Shown here one piece after another: positions 8,924 to 17,675 of a stretch of DNA of 48,462 nucleotides. Under the pieces are notes generated by a model. The model did no database searches, was not told the origin of the DNA, and saw nothing but the letters and a program-made list of their open reading frames with translations. Position 1 is the stretch's first letter; every line of letters starts with the position of its first letter. The stretch covers positions 1-48,462 of the forward strand of contig NZ_JMTZ01000023.1 in assembly GCF_000731095.1 (NCBI RefSeq). Reading direction: 5' to 3'. The stretch is from Lysobacter antibioticus. GTDB taxonomy: Bacteria; Pseudomonadota; Gammaproteobacteria; Xanthomonadales; Xanthomonadaceae. Made by a program: the position numbers and the translations under genes.

Positions 8924-10639
8924 ATGGCGCTGCGTATCCTGTTCCTGTGCACCGCGTACAACGGCCTTGCGCAGCGCGCCTGGGTCGAGCTGACCGATCT
9001 CGGCCATGAGGTCAGCGTGCAAGTCGCCGCCGATGCCGACACGATGCGTGCCGCGGTCGCGCGCGAGCGGCCGCAGCTGATCGTCGCGCCGATGCTCAAG
9101 TCGGCGATTCCCGACGACATCTGGACCCACCACACCTGCCTGATTGTCCACCCCGGCATCGTCGGCGACCGTGGGCCGTCCTCGCTGGACTGGGCGATCC
9201 TCGACGGCGAACACGACTGGGGGGTAACGGTGTTGCAGGCGGCGGCCGAGATGGACGCCGGCGACATCTGGGCCAGCGCCGGCTTCGCCATGCGCGGCGC
9301 GTCCAAGAGCCAGCTGTATCGGCACGAAGTCACCGATGCCGCGATCCGTGCTTTGCTGCAGGCGGTGGAACGCTACGCCGAGGGCGGCTATCGCCCGCAG
9401 CCGCTCGACTACGGTAGGGCCGAGGTGCGCGGACGCCTGCGCGCCTCGATGCGCCCCTCCGAACGATCGATCGACTGGCAGCTCGACACCGCGTCGGTGC
9501 TGGCGCGCGTGCGCTGCGCCGACAGCTATCCGGGCGCGCGCGCCGAACTGGCCGGACTGCGTTGCCAAGTGTTCGGCGCCCACCCCGAGCGCGCCTTGCG
9601 CGGCCGTCCGGGCGAGCTGCTCGGATGGCGCGAAGGCGCGGTCTGTGTGGCGACCGGCGACGGCGCGGTCTGGCTCAGCCATCTGCGCGAGAAGGACGGA
9701 ATCAAGCTGCCGGCGACCCAGGTGCTCGGCGAGCGGCGCATGCAGGGGGTGATCGAGCGAGCGTCGAGGCCGGCCATGTCGGTCGCCGGGCGGCGCGACC
9801 ACGGCTACCGGCAGATCCGTTACCGCGAAGTCGGCGCCATCGGCTACCTGCATTTCGACTTCTACAACGGCGCGATGTCGACCGCGCAATGCGATCGGTT
9901 ACGCACCGCTTTCCTGCAGGCGCGGCAGCGTCCGACCCGGGCGATCGTGTTGATGGGCGGCGCCGACCTGTGGTCGAACGGCATCCACCTCAACACCATT
10001 CAGGCCTCGAACGATCCGGCGCTGGAGTCGTGGCGCAACATCCTGGCGATGAACGCTCTGGTGCGCGAGATTGTGCTGACCGACAGCCACCTGGTGATCT
10101 CGGCGATGCAGGGCAATGCCGGTGCCGGCGGGGTGATCCTGGCCTTGGCTGCGGACCAGGTGTGGGCGCGGCGTGGCGTGGTGATGAATCCGCACTACAA
10201 GAGCATGGGCGGGCTATACGGCTCGGAGTATTGGACCTATCTGTTGCCGCGTCGGGTCGGCGACACCTTGGCCCAGGAGCTGACCGAGGGCCTGCGTCCC
10301 ATCGGCGCCGCCGGTGCCGAGCGCATCGGCCTGATCGACGCCGCGTTCGGTTCGAGTGCAGCCGATTTCGTCGCCCATGTCGAACAGCGCGCGGAGCGCG
10401 CGGCCGATCCGGCGAGTTGCCGCAAGGCCTTGGCGCTCAAGCGTCGCCGCCGCGCCGCCGACGAACGCCGCAAGCCGCTGGAAAGTTACGGTGCCGAAGA
10501 GCTCGCGCACATGTACCGCAATTTCTTCGGCGCCGATCGCAGCTACCACGAGGCGCGGCAGCGTTTCGTATTGAAGTGCGCGGCGGAGGTTTGCGAGGCG
10601 GCGCCGGTGGCGCAGCCCACGGTGCGGGTGCCGGCCTGA
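8924..10639 (+). CDS. hypX: HypX/HoxX-type protein (formyltransferase-crotonase fusion)
   Basis: 571 residues from ATG 8924, chosen because GGAG lies 6 nt upstream; ATG 8912 has no such site. Residues 1-~280 form a methionyl-tRNA-formyltransferase-like half with HPG at 76-78 (IVHPGIVGDRGPSSLDWAI) and DAGDIW at 111-116. Residues ~290-540 are crotonase-like, with GNAGAGG at 398-403 and SMGGLYGSEYWTYLLPRRVG at 427-446, a stretch I associate with HypX. Known HypX converts the formyl group of N10-formyl-THF to formyl-CoA and then to CO for the Fe(CN)2CO centre of NiFe hydrogenases under oxic conditions. No hydrogenase or hyp gene is in the window, so the role here is open. Confidence 0.85.
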   Translation: MALRILFLCTAYNGLAQRAWVELTDLGHEVSVQVAADADTMRAAVARERPQLIVAPMLKSAIPDDIWTHHTCLIVHPGIVGDRGPSSLDWAILDGEHDWGVTVLQAAAEMDAGDIWASAGFAMRGASKSQLYRHEVTDAAIRALLQAVERYAEGGYRPQPLDYGRAEVRGRLRASMRPSERSIDWQLDTASVLARVRCADSYPGARAELAGLRCQVFGAHPERALRGRPGELLGWREGAVCVATGDGAVWLSHLREKDGIKLPATQVLGERRMQGVIERASRPAMSVAGRRDHGYRQIRYREVGAIGYLHFDFYNGAMSTAQCDRLRTAFLQARQRPTRAIVLMGGADLWSNGIHLNTIQASNDPALESWRNILAMNALVREIVLTDSHLVISAMQGNAGAGGVILALAADQVWARRGVVMNPHYKSMGGLYGSEYWTYLLPRRVGDTLAQELTEGLRPIGAAGAERIGLIDAAFGSSAADFVAHVEQRAERAADPASCRKALALKRRRRAADERRKPLESYGAEELAHMYRNFFGADRSYHEARQRFVLKCAAEVCEAAPVAQPTVRVPA

Positions 10640-10687
10640 GCCCGGCATCGATACGGCTGCGGCCGTGAGGGAACAAGACGCGAAACG

Positions 10688-10715
10688 CGACAGGCCGGAC
10701 GAACCCGGCCTGTCG
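10688..10715. terminator. Bidirectional hairpin between the convergent hypX-like and emrB-like genes
   Basis: Perfect 11-bp inverted repeat CGACAGGCCGG / CCGGCCTGTCG with a 6-nt loop, centred between two converging stops (10639 and 10787). Only a short T-run follows on the plus strand (TTG). Likely serves both genes. Confidence 0.6.
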
Positions 10716-10786
10716 TTGATAGCATCCGCTGCGGCGTTACCAGTGCGGCAAGGTGCTGGATCGTGGGGTGGAGCGATTCGCCGCGA

Positions 10787-12367
10787 TCAATGTCCGCCGG
10801 CTGCGGCCGCGCCGCCGCCGAGCTTGGCGGTGAACGGCGGCTTGGCGAACCAGACGATGACGATCACCGCCAGGAACAGGATGCCGAGCAGGTGGAAGAT
10901 CTCGTTGAAGCCGATCTGGGCGGCCTGCTGCGAAATCATCTGGTTCAGGCTGACCGCGCCGCGTTGCAGGTCGCCGCGGCCGAGCGTATCGACGGTCTGC
11001 AGCACCGCCGGGTCGTAGGCGCCGATGTGCTCGGTGAGTTGTGCATGGTGGATAGTGCTGCGCTGGTTCCAGCCCCAGGTGGTCAACGAGGCGGCGAAGC
11101 TGCCGCCGAGGGTGCGCACGAAGGTGGCCAGGCCCGAGCCCGCGGCGATCTCGTGCGGCTCCAGGTCCGACAACAGGATCGTCAGCACCGGCATGAAGAA
11201 CAGTGCCACGCCCAGGCCTTGCCACAGCTGCACCATCGCGACGTGGTTGAAGTCGACGTCGAGGTTGAAGCCTGAGCGGATGAAGCTGGTGAAGGCCATC
11301 GCGATGAAGGCGAAGCTGGCGACCATGCGCAGATCGAAGCGGGTCGCGTACAGGCCGACGAAAGGCGTCAGCAACACAGGCAGGATGCCGATCGGCGCGG
11401 TGGCGAAACCGGCCCAGATCGGGGTATAGCCCAGGTTGCGCTGCAGCCACAGCGGCACCAGCAGGCCGACCGCGAAGAACGCCGAGTAGGCCAGCACCAT
11501 CGCCGCGGTGCCGGCGGCGAAGTTGCGATGGCGGAACAGGCGCAGGTTGACGATCGGGTCGCGCTCGGTCAGCTCCCAGATCACGAACACGGTCAGCGCG
11601 ATCACCGAGACGATCGCCAGGATCACGATCTTGGTCGAGTTGAACCAGTCTTCGTCGTTGCCCAGGTCGAGCAGGACCTGCAGCGCGCCCACGCCGACGA
11701 TCAGGGTCATCAGCCCCATGTAGTCCATCTTCGGGCGTTCGAGTTTCTCCGGGCGGCCGCGCAACTGGCTGCCGACCACCAGGCTGGCGAAGATGCCGAT
11801 GGGAATGTTGATGAAGAAGATCCATTCCCAGCTGTAGTTGTCGGTGATCCAACCGCCCAGGATAGGGCCGGCGATCGGCGCCACCACCGTGACCATCGCC
11901 AGCAGCGCGATCGCTTGCCCGCGTTTGTGCGGTGGGTAGATCGAGATCAGCAGCGCCTGGGTCACCGGATACATCGGGCCGGCGACGAAGCCCTGCAGGG
12001 CGCGCGCGGTGACCAGCAGGCCCATGCTGCTGGCCAGGCCGCACAGCAGGGACGCGACCACGAACGCCAGCGTCGCCCACATGAACAATTTGCGCTCGCC
12101 GAAGCGGCGGGTGAAGAAACCGGTCAGCGGCAGGGCGATCGCATTGCTGACCGCGAACGAGGTGATGACCCAGGTCGCCTGGCTGCTGCTGCCGCCGAGG
12201 TTGCCGGCGATGGTCGGCAACGAGACGTTGGCGATGGTGATGTCGAGCACCTGCATGAACGACGCCAGGGCCAGGCCCAGCGTGGTCAGCGCGATGTTCG
12301 GCGGGCGGAAGCCCGCTTGCGTGGGCGCTGCGGGGGCGGCGCCGGCATTGGCCGTGGTGGCGGACAT
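10787..12367 (-). CDS. emrB: DHA2-family multidrug MFS transporter, EmrB type
   Basis: 526 residues with about 14 predicted membrane segments, the length and topology of DHA2 drug:H+ antiporters. Motifs include LDITIANVSLPTIAG in the first helix and the motif-C antiporter segment GPILGGWITDNYSWEWIFF. EmrB pumps amphipathic drugs and works with EmrA and an outer-membrane channel. Start ATG 12367 (MSATTANAG) with a weak AGGCAG site upstream; an in-frame ATG at 12412 adds only a non-conserved leader. It is the last gene of the efflux cluster, but 277 nt with two hairpins separate it from emrA. Confidence 0.93.
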   Translation of the reverse strand: MSATTANAGAAPAAPTQAGFRPPNIALTTLGLALASFMQVLDITIANVSLPTIAGNLGGSSSQATWVITSFAVSNAIALPLTGFFTRRFGERKLFMWATLAFVVASLLCGLASSMGLLVTARALQGFVAGPMYPVTQALLISIYPPHKRGQAIALLAMVTVVAPIAGPILGGWITDNYSWEWIFFINIPIGIFASLVVGSQLRGRPEKLERPKMDYMGLMTLIVGVGALQVLLDLGNDEDWFNSTKIVILAIVSVIALTVFVIWELTERDPIVNLRLFRHRNFAAGTAAMVLAYSAFFAVGLLVPLWLQRNLGYTPIWAGFATAPIGILPVLLTPFVGLYATRFDLRMVASFAFIAMAFTSFIRSGFNLDVDFNHVAMVQLWQGLGVALFFMPVLTILLSDLEPHEIAAGSGLATFVRTLGGSFAASLTTWGWNQRSTIHHAQLTEHIGAYDPAVLQTVDTLGRGDLQRGAVSLNQMISQQAAQIGFNEIFHLLGILFLAVIVIVWFAKPPFTAKLGGGAAAAGGH

Positions 12368-12437
12368 GGATCTGCCTGTCTGTTCGGTTGGGCCGCGCGG
12401 GCGCGGGACCAAAAGCGGGAACCAAAGCGTCCGATTC

Positions 12438-12467
12438 CCGCCATTCCGGCGTGTGCCGGAATGGCGG
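12438..12467. repeat. Palindromic repeat between emrA and emrB
   Basis: Perfect 13-bp inverted repeat CCGCCATTCCGGC / GCCGGAATGGCGG with a GTGT loop. The CCGCCATTCCGGC core looks like the intergenic palindromic elements common in Xanthomonadaceae. In the emrA-to-emrB direction it could be an mRNA-processing or attenuation hairpin. Confidence 0.6.
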
Positions 12468-12603
12468 TCTCAGAGCTCGCGGCGCATCGCCGGGGGAGGG
12501 GACGAAGCGGCGCCGATGGCGCGGCTGCTTCGATGCGATGCGTCGCGACAGACGAAGAACGACGTGGGGGAGGCGCTTCGTCTTTGCTGCGGGGTAGTTG
12601 CGT

Positions 12604-12635
12604 GACCGGATCGCGCCTGAGATGCGGATCCGGTC
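12604..12635 (-). terminator. Hairpin just downstream of emrA
   Basis: Inverted repeat GACCGGATC / GATCCGGTC (9 bp, loop 14 nt) starting 10 nt past the emrA stop. No U-tract. It could be a partial terminator that lowers emrB expression or a 3' stabilising hairpin. Confidence 0.45.
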
Positions 12636-12644
12636 GCGCGTTCG

Positions 12645-13838
12645 TCAACCGTGCTGCGTGCCGGGCAAATTCTCGCGGACGATGTTCGCGATCACCGCAT
12701 CGGCTTCGGACAGCTGCTTGGCATAGGCTTGCGTGCTCAGCAGCGGCTTTGCCGGCGGCGCGGCGGCGAGCACGGCGCCGCCGCGTTCGCGGATGCCGAC
12801 GTCGACGTGCATGCTCAGGCCCAGGCGCAACGGGTGTTCGACGAGTTGCTTGGGCTCGACTTCGATGCGCACCGGCACGCGTTGGATGATCTTGATCCAG
12901 TTGCCGCTGGCGTTCTGCGCCGGCAACAGCGAGAAAGCGCTGCCGGTGCCCATGCCGAGGCTGACCAGCTTGCCCTGGTAGGTCACGTCGCTGCCGTACA
13001 GGTCCGAGTGCAGTTCGACCGGCTGGCCGATGCGCATGTCGGCGAGCTGGGTTTCCTTGAAGTTGGCTTCGATCCAGACCTGCTCCAGCGGCACGATCGT
13101 CATCAAGGCGGTGCCGGGCTGGACGCGTTGGCCGAGCTGCACGCTGCGCTTGGCGACGTAGCCGTCGACCGGGGCAAGGATCGCCGCGCGCTGCAGGTTC
13201 AGATAGGCCTGGCGCAATTGCGCGGCGGCCGCGGCGACCTGCGGCTGCTTGGCGACGGTGGTGGCGTCGACCAAGGCGCGATTGCGCGCCAGCGAACCGC
13301 GCGAAGACGACAGCGCCGCTTCGGCCGCGGCGAGTTCGTCGCGGGCGTGGGCGAGCTCTTCGGCCGAGACCGCGCCGCCGGCGACCAGGCCTTCGCGGCG
13401 CTTCACGTCGGCACGCGCCTTCTGCACCGCGACTTGGCGTGCCGACAGATCGGCTTGGCCGGCATCGACGGCGCTGAACAGACCGCGCACTTGGCGCACG
13501 GTGTTGGCGAGGTTGGCGGTGGCCTGGTCGTAGGCGACCTGGGCGTCGTTCGGATCGAGCTGGACCAGCACTTGGCCGGCGCTCACCTTCATGCCGTCGT
13601 CGGCGCCGATGCTGACCACGGTGCCCAGGGTCTGCGGGGTGATGCTGACGACGTTGCCCTGTACGTAGGCGTCGTCGGTGTCCTGATGCCAACGCAGCAC
13701 CAGCATGTAGTACAGGCCCCAGGCTATCGCGGCGACCGCGACTACGCTGAGCAGGATCAACAGCGCCTTGCGGCGCTTGCCGTTGGACGGCGGGGCGGCG
13801 GCTGCGGCCGCGGCTTGCGGATTGATTTCGGTGGTCAT
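12645..13838 (-). CDS. emrA: Periplasmic adaptor (membrane fusion) protein, EmrA/HlyD family
   Basis: 397 residues. A cytoplasmic Ala/Pro-rich N-terminus is followed by one transmembrane helix (~24-46), then the lipoyl/barrel-sandwich half DTDDAYVQGNVVSITPQ, a long Ala-rich coiled-coil hairpin (~115-210), the second lipoyl half (ILAPVDGYVAKRSVQLGQRVQPG) and a beta-barrel (VWIEANFKETQLADMRIGQPV). It links the inner-membrane pump with the outer-membrane channel. Its ATG (13838) overlaps the stop of the upstream channel gene (ATGA), showing translational coupling. Much longer frames on this strand here run through neighbouring genes in the wrong frame. Confidence 0.95.
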   Translation of the reverse strand: MTTEINPQAAAAAAAPPSNGKRRKALLILLSVVAVAAIAWGLYYMLVLRWHQDTDDAYVQGNVVSITPQTLGTVVSIGADDGMKVSAGQVLVQLDPNDAQVAYDQATANLANTVRQVRGLFSAVDAGQADLSARQVAVQKARADVKRREGLVAGGAVSAEELAHARDELAAAEAALSSSRGSLARNRALVDATTVAKQPQVAAAAAQLRQAYLNLQRAAILAPVDGYVAKRSVQLGQRVQPGTALMTIVPLEQVWIEANFKETQLADMRIGQPVELHSDLYGSDVTYQGKLVSLGMGTGSAFSLLPAQNASGNWIKIIQRVPVRIEVEPKQLVEHPLRLGLSMHVDVGIRERGGAVLAAAPPAKPLLSTQAYAKQLSEADAVIANIVRENLPGTQHG

Positions 13839-15370
13839 GGCGTGGAGGCCTTGGCGATAACGCTGGAATCGGAAATGACGACGGGGTGCTTCGCGGCGAC
13901 CGGGTCGGGCGCGCGCAGTTCGAGACCGCCGCCGAGCGCGCGGTCGAGGTCGATCGCCGCGGCCAGGCGTTGTGCGCGCAAACCGGCGAGCTGTTGGTCG
14001 AGCTGCAGCAGCGGGCGCTGCGCCGACAGCACGTCGAGCTGCGTGCCCAGGCCGGCGCGGTAGCGGGTGCTGGCGATCTGCCAGGCCTGTTGCGCGGCGT
14101 CGCGCGCCTGCTGCGCCGAAACCAACTGCGTATCGAGCGAACGCGAGGCCTGCAGGGCATCGGCGACTTCGCGCAAGGCCGCGACCAGGTTCTGGTTGTA
14201 GTTGGCGACGGCGAGGTCGTACTCGGCATCGCTTTCGGCGAGTTGGTTGCGCAGGCGGCCGCCGTCGAAGATCGGCAGGCTGATGGCCGGGCCGCCCTGG
14301 ATCAGCACGGCATCGCTGCCGAACAGATCCGACAGGCCGCCCGAGGCCAGCCCGAGCATGGCGCTGAGATTCACGCTCGGATAGAACTCTGCTTTGGCGG
14401 CCTTGATCCCGTGCGATGCGGCTTCCACGCGCCAACGCGCGGCGACCACGTCGGGACGATGGCCGAGCAATTCGCTCGAGGTCACCGCCGGCACCGCCGG
14501 CGATTTCGCGCTGAGTAGGGACGGGCGCGCGATGTCGAGGCCGCGGTCTGGGCCCTTGCCGAGCAAGGCGGCGATGGCGTTGCGGGTGGCATCGATCTGC
14601 TGCTGCGCCGATTGCATCTGCTGATCGGCGGCGGCGCTGGCGCTTTCGGCGTTGCGGATCTGCAGTTGATTGTCGAGACCGGCCTTGACCCGCTGGCGGC
14701 CGAGGCCGAGCAGATGCTCGGAGCGTTGCTTCTCGGCCTGGGCGACGTCGAACCCGGCATAAGCCTGCGCCAGCGAGACGTAGGCGCGGGCGATGTTCGA
14801 CGACAGGGTCAGGCGCGCGGCCTGGGACTCCACTTCGGCGGCGCGGGCCTGGCCGAGTGCGGCATGCCAGCGCGCGCGTTTGCCGCCCCACAGATCGGGG
14901 CTGTACTTGAAGCTCAGCGACAGCACTTCCACGCCGCTGTATTTGCCGCCGAGCGGTTCGGGGGCGACCGTCTCGGGCAGTTGCAGGCCGGAATACTGGG
15001 CGCTGCCGCCGAGGGTGGCCTTGCGCGCGGCATCGGCGAGGCCGGCCTGGGCGACGGCCTGGCGCACGCGCGCGTCGGCGGCGTCCAGGCCCGGCGTGCC
15101 GGCCAGGGCTTCGTCGATCAAGCCATTCAATTGCGCGTCGCCGAGCGAGGTCCACCAGTCGCGCTTGGGGAACGTAGCCTCGGATAGCGACGTCTCGGAC
15201 CGCGGGGCGCCGGCGAAGCTGCGCTGGGTCGCCAGGTCGTCGGCGTCGAGCGCGCGCCCTTCGGGGACGAGGCCGCGGGTGCTGGCGCAGCCGGCGAGGA
15301 TCAAGGCCGCGGCGAGCGGCGCGAGCACGAGGAGCAGCCCGCGGCGCGGGCGAGTGTCGATGGGTGACAT
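13835..15370 (-). CDS. Outer-membrane efflux lipoprotein, NodT/TolC family
   Basis: 511 residues. A lipoprotein signal peptide ends in LAGC, with the acylated Cys at 28. Two repeated outer-membrane efflux domains follow, each with long helices, typical of NodT/OprM-type channels (DWWTSLGDAQLNGLIDEAL near the N-terminus, GHRPDVVAARWRVEAASHGI between the halves, FDGGRLRNQLAESDAEYD in the second). It forms the trimeric exit duct of the tripartite pump with EmrA and EmrB. It starts 4 nt after the marR stop and overlaps emrA by 4 nt, so all three lie in one operon. Confidence 0.95.
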   Translation of the reverse strand: MSPIDTRPRRGLLLVLAPLAAALILAGCASTRGLVPEGRALDADDLATQRSFAGAPRSETSLSEATFPKRDWWTSLGDAQLNGLIDEALAGTPGLDAADARVRQAVAQAGLADAARKATLGGSAQYSGLQLPETVAPEPLGGKYSGVEVLSLSFKYSPDLWGGKRARWHAALGQARAAEVESQAARLTLSSNIARAYVSLAQAYAGFDVAQAEKQRSEHLLGLGRQRVKAGLDNQLQIRNAESASAAADQQMQSAQQQIDATRNAIAALLGKGPDRGLDIARPSLLSAKSPAVPAVTSSELLGHRPDVVAARWRVEAASHGIKAAKAEFYPSVNLSAMLGLASGGLSDLFGSDAVLIQGGPAISLPIFDGGRLRNQLAESDAEYDLAVANYNQNLVAALREVADALQASRSLDTQLVSAQQARDAAQQAWQIASTRYRAGLGTQLDVLSAQRPLLQLDQQLAGLRAQRLAAAIDLDRALGGGLELRAPDPVAAKHPVVISDSSVIAKASTP

Positions 15371-15373
15371 GGT

Positions 15374-15832
15374 TCAGGAACCGGAAAGGGAGAGGTTGTC
15401 GCGAACCTGTTCGAGCAGACGGTAAAGCTGGTCGCGGTCGTCTTCGCTCAGGCCGGCCATCGCGCGTTCGCGCACGCGTCGGCCGCATTGGTCGATATCG
15501 CTCCAGATCGCCGAACCGGCCTCGGTCAGGTGGATGTTGATGGCGCGGCGATCGTCGGGATCGGCGACGCGCGCGACCAGGCCGCGGCTTTCCAGCTTGT
15601 CGAGCAGGCGCGTCATCGCCCCGGGATTGAGCTGGGCGGCGCGGGCCAGCTCGGTCACGCCGGCGGTGCCGATCGCGAGTTCCTTGAGGGTGATGAACTG
15701 GCTGAAGGTCAGATCGTGGCCGGCCTGCGCCAGCTCGCGTTCCATCTGTGCCCACATCGCGTCGCGGACCTGGCGGAACAGCAGGCCGAGGTTCGAGGTC
15801 GAGCAGGGCTGGTTCGGATTGGGGGTGGTCAT
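15374..15832 (-). CDS. MarR-family transcriptional regulator of the efflux operon
   Basis: 152 residues. Winged helix-turn-helix of the MarR/EmrR type: LTFSQFITLKELAIG, then the recognition region GVTELARAAQLNPGAMTRLLDKLESRGLV and the wing VADPDDRRAINIHLTEAG. It is first in an operon with the channel and emrA genes and probably represses it until a phenolic or drug ligand binds. Start ATG 15832 (MTTPNPNQ) is preferred over 15859 because the -10 element at 15841-15846 lies inside the longer reading; the transcript is then nearly leaderless. Confidence 0.93.
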   Translation of the reverse strand: MTTPNPNQPCSTSNLGLLFRQVRDAMWAQMERELAQAGHDLTFSQFITLKELAIGTAGVTELARAAQLNPGAMTRLLDKLESRGLVARVADPDDRRAINIHLTEAGSAIWSDIDQCGRRVRERAMAGLSEDDRDQLYRLLEQVRDNLSLSGS

Positions 15833-15840
15833 GGCGCCGA

Positions 15841-15884
15841 ATAATCTGCGCCCAGGCAATAGTTGTCAAGGCAAATATTGTTCC
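15841..15884 (-). promoter_or_regulatory. Promoter and likely MarR operator of the efflux operon
   Basis: On the minus strand there is -35 TTGACA (plus 15864-15869), a 17-nt spacer and -10 GATTAT (plus 15841-15846), close to the sigma70 consensus. The -35 lies inside an imperfect dyad (CAATA ... TTGTCAA ... TATTG, plus 15858-15880), a plausible autoregulatory MarR site. The -10 ends 8 nt before the ATG, so transcription should begin at or within 1-2 nt of the start codon. Confidence 0.7.
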
Positions 15885-16036
15885 GGCAAGCGCCGGTTAA
15901 GCCAAGTCGACGAATCGTGCACACAGGCGCTGTCCGCCTCATGCTCGCCGGCAGGTGGCTGATTTGTTGGGTTATTACCTGGCAAGAGCTGGTTCGACGG
16001 GGCAGGCGGTGGGGCGCCGGCTGCCGCCGGGAACGC

Positions 16037-16702
16037 TTAGCTCGGAAGGCTCAGTGCCCAAACATCCAGGACGATATGGGCCACCACCAGTGGCCAGAGC
16101 CGGCCGGTGCGGGCGTACAGCCAGGCGTACAGCAAGCCCATCGGCACGATCGAGATCACCCCGACGCTGCCCTGGTAGAGGTGGTAGGCGGTGCGGATCG
16201 CGGTGCTCAGGTGGATCGCGGTCCAGGTGCTGCGGCGCTCGCGCATCGCCGTGATCAGATAACCGCACACCAGGGCTTCCTCGTAAAAGCCGTTCACCAC
16301 CGAGGCCGCGAGCCGCATCGGCCAGCCGATGTCGCTGGCGACCGGCACCGCTTCGTCGACCGGCGGCAGGCTCAGGCCGAACGCGAGCGCCAGGGCCTGC
16401 AGCAGCCAGAACAGCATCGCGGTCAGTACGGCCAGGGCCAGGCCCAGCGGCAGGTCGGTTTTCGCCGGTGCCGGGCCGAGCCTGGCCAGGTTCCAGCCGC
16501 GCAGCGACAGGAACACCGCGAGCACCGCCAACACCGGGATTTCCAGGCTCAGGATCGAAGCCAGCCCGGCGCCGTCGATCGGTGTCGGCGGTTGCGGGTA
16601 GGCGACGGCGGTCAGGCTGCCGAGGACCGGCCAGGCGAACGCCAGCACCAGCACGAAGACGAATTCGTTGCGCGCCGAAAGCGACTTGATCCAGCGGTCC
16701 AT
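16037..16702 (-). CDS. CPBP-family intramembrane metalloprotease (Abi/CAAX type)
   Basis: 221 residues with about seven membrane helices. The family motifs are present: EExxxxG at 141-147 (YEEALVCGYL), a second block with His174 (RTAYHLYQG) and a third with His209 and Asp213 (HIVLD), the presumed zinc ligands. Members include CAAX proteases and bacteriocin-immunity proteins; the bacterial substrate is usually unknown. The stop of the next gene upstream in genome order and this ATG are separated by only ~30 nt, in tandem with the YpjD-like gene on the same strand. Confidence 0.9.
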   Translation of the reverse strand: MDRWIKSLSARNEFVFVLVLAFAWPVLGSLTAVAYPQPPTPIDGAGLASILSLEIPVLAVLAVFLSLRGWNLARLGPAPAKTDLPLGLALAVLTAMLFWLLQALALAFGLSLPPVDEAVPVASDIGWPMRLAASVVNGFYEEALVCGYLITAMRERRSTWTAIHLSTAIRTAYHLYQGSVGVISIVPMGLLYAWLYARTGRLWPLVVAHIVLDVWALSLPS

Positions 16703-16732
16703 GCCTGTGCCGGTCGTGAGTGAGGCGGTGAC

Positions 16733-17524
16733 TCAGGTCCTGCGCAGGACCAGTTCGAGGACGAACTTACTGCCGAAGAAGGCCAGCACCAACAGGATCA
16801 TCGCCGCCAGGGTCCAGCGCACCGCGGTGGTCCCGCGCCAGCCGTAACGCCAGCGCCCCAGCAGCAGGCCGCCGAAGGCCAGCCAGGACAGCACGCTGAG
16901 CACGGTCTTGTGCACCAGATGCTGGGCGAACAGGTTCTCGACGAACAGCACCCCGGTCAGCAGGGTCGCGGTCAACAGGGCGAAGCCGACCGCGATGGTG
17001 CGGAACAACAGGCTTTCCAGCTCGACCAGCGGCGGCAAGGCGCGTAACCAACCGTGGAACTCGCGCCGGCGCAGGGCGCGTTCCTGCAGCCACAGCATCA
17101 GCGCGAACAGGGCGGCGACGGCCAGGGTGGCGTAGGCGAGCAGGGCGAACCAGGCGTGCAACTGCAGGCGCCAGTCCAGCGGCGCGGGGTGCTGGACGTG
17201 GCCGGTGAACTGATAGGCGCCGAGCATCAGCGCGGCGAGCGGGAACACCACCACCCCGAGCGCGGCCATGCGCCCGGAGGCGCCGACGATCGCGGTCAGC
17301 GCAGCCATGCCCAGGCCGACCAGGGACAGCGCGGCGAAGAAATGCAGGTCGGCGCCGCCGGCGGCGCGCCAGGCGAGAAAGTGGGCGGCGCCGTGCAACA
17401 GCACCGCCAGATTGGCCGGCAGCAGCCACAACCGCGCCTGTCGCCCACCGTCGTGGCGCACCGCTGCGATCAGCAACCCGCTGGCGACGAGGTAGAGCGC
17501 GACCGCGATGAGAACGATTGTCAT
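16733..17524 (-). CDS. Cytochrome c assembly-like inner membrane protein, YpjD/CcsA family
   Basis: 263 residues and about eight membrane segments. The resemblance is to the CcsA/HemX/YpjD group: HGAAHFLAW early, LDWRLQLHAWFALLAYATLAVAALFALMLWLQERALR in the centre, and HLVHKTVLSVLSWLAFGGLLLGRWRYGWRG near the end, with conserved His residues. Start ATG 17524 is chosen because upstream in-frame codons overlap the ffh gene. The gene is divergent from ffh, the same neighbourhood as ypjD in Escherichia coli, which supports the assignment. Its exact role is not settled in the family. Confidence 0.88.
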   Translation of the reverse strand: MTIVLIAVALYLVASGLLIAAVRHDGGRQARLWLLPANLAVLLHGAAHFLAWRAAGGADLHFFAALSLVGLGMAALTAIVGASGRMAALGVVVFPLAALMLGAYQFTGHVQHPAPLDWRLQLHAWFALLAYATLAVAALFALMLWLQERALRRREFHGWLRALPPLVELESLLFRTIAVGFALLTATLLTGVLFVENLFAQHLVHKTVLSVLSWLAFGGLLLGRWRYGWRGTTAVRWTLAAMILLVLAFFGSKFVLELVLRRT

Positions 17525-17589
17525 CGCGGCAGTGTGGCATAGCGGCATGGCGATCTGCAGCGGCCGGATGGCGGATTCGCGCGCCGGGC

Positions 17590-17595
17590 TATACT
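17590..17595 (+). promoter_or_regulatory. Possible -10 element of the ffh promoter
   Basis: TATACT hexamer 80 nt upstream of the ffh start in the divergent ypjD-ffh gap. No good -35 partner was found, so this is a weak call. Confidence 0.35.
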
Positions 17596-17675
17596 TCGCG
17601 GTCTTATCAGACCCATACGGCAAGGCCGCCCGGCATCGTCCCGGTCGCGCCGGCCCCAACGCAGGTAGCGCGCGC

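Noticed and set aside
12286-14229. 647-codon minus-strand frame across emrA/emrB
   Set aside because: Arg/Pro/Ala-rich shadow in another frame of the channel and adaptor genes.
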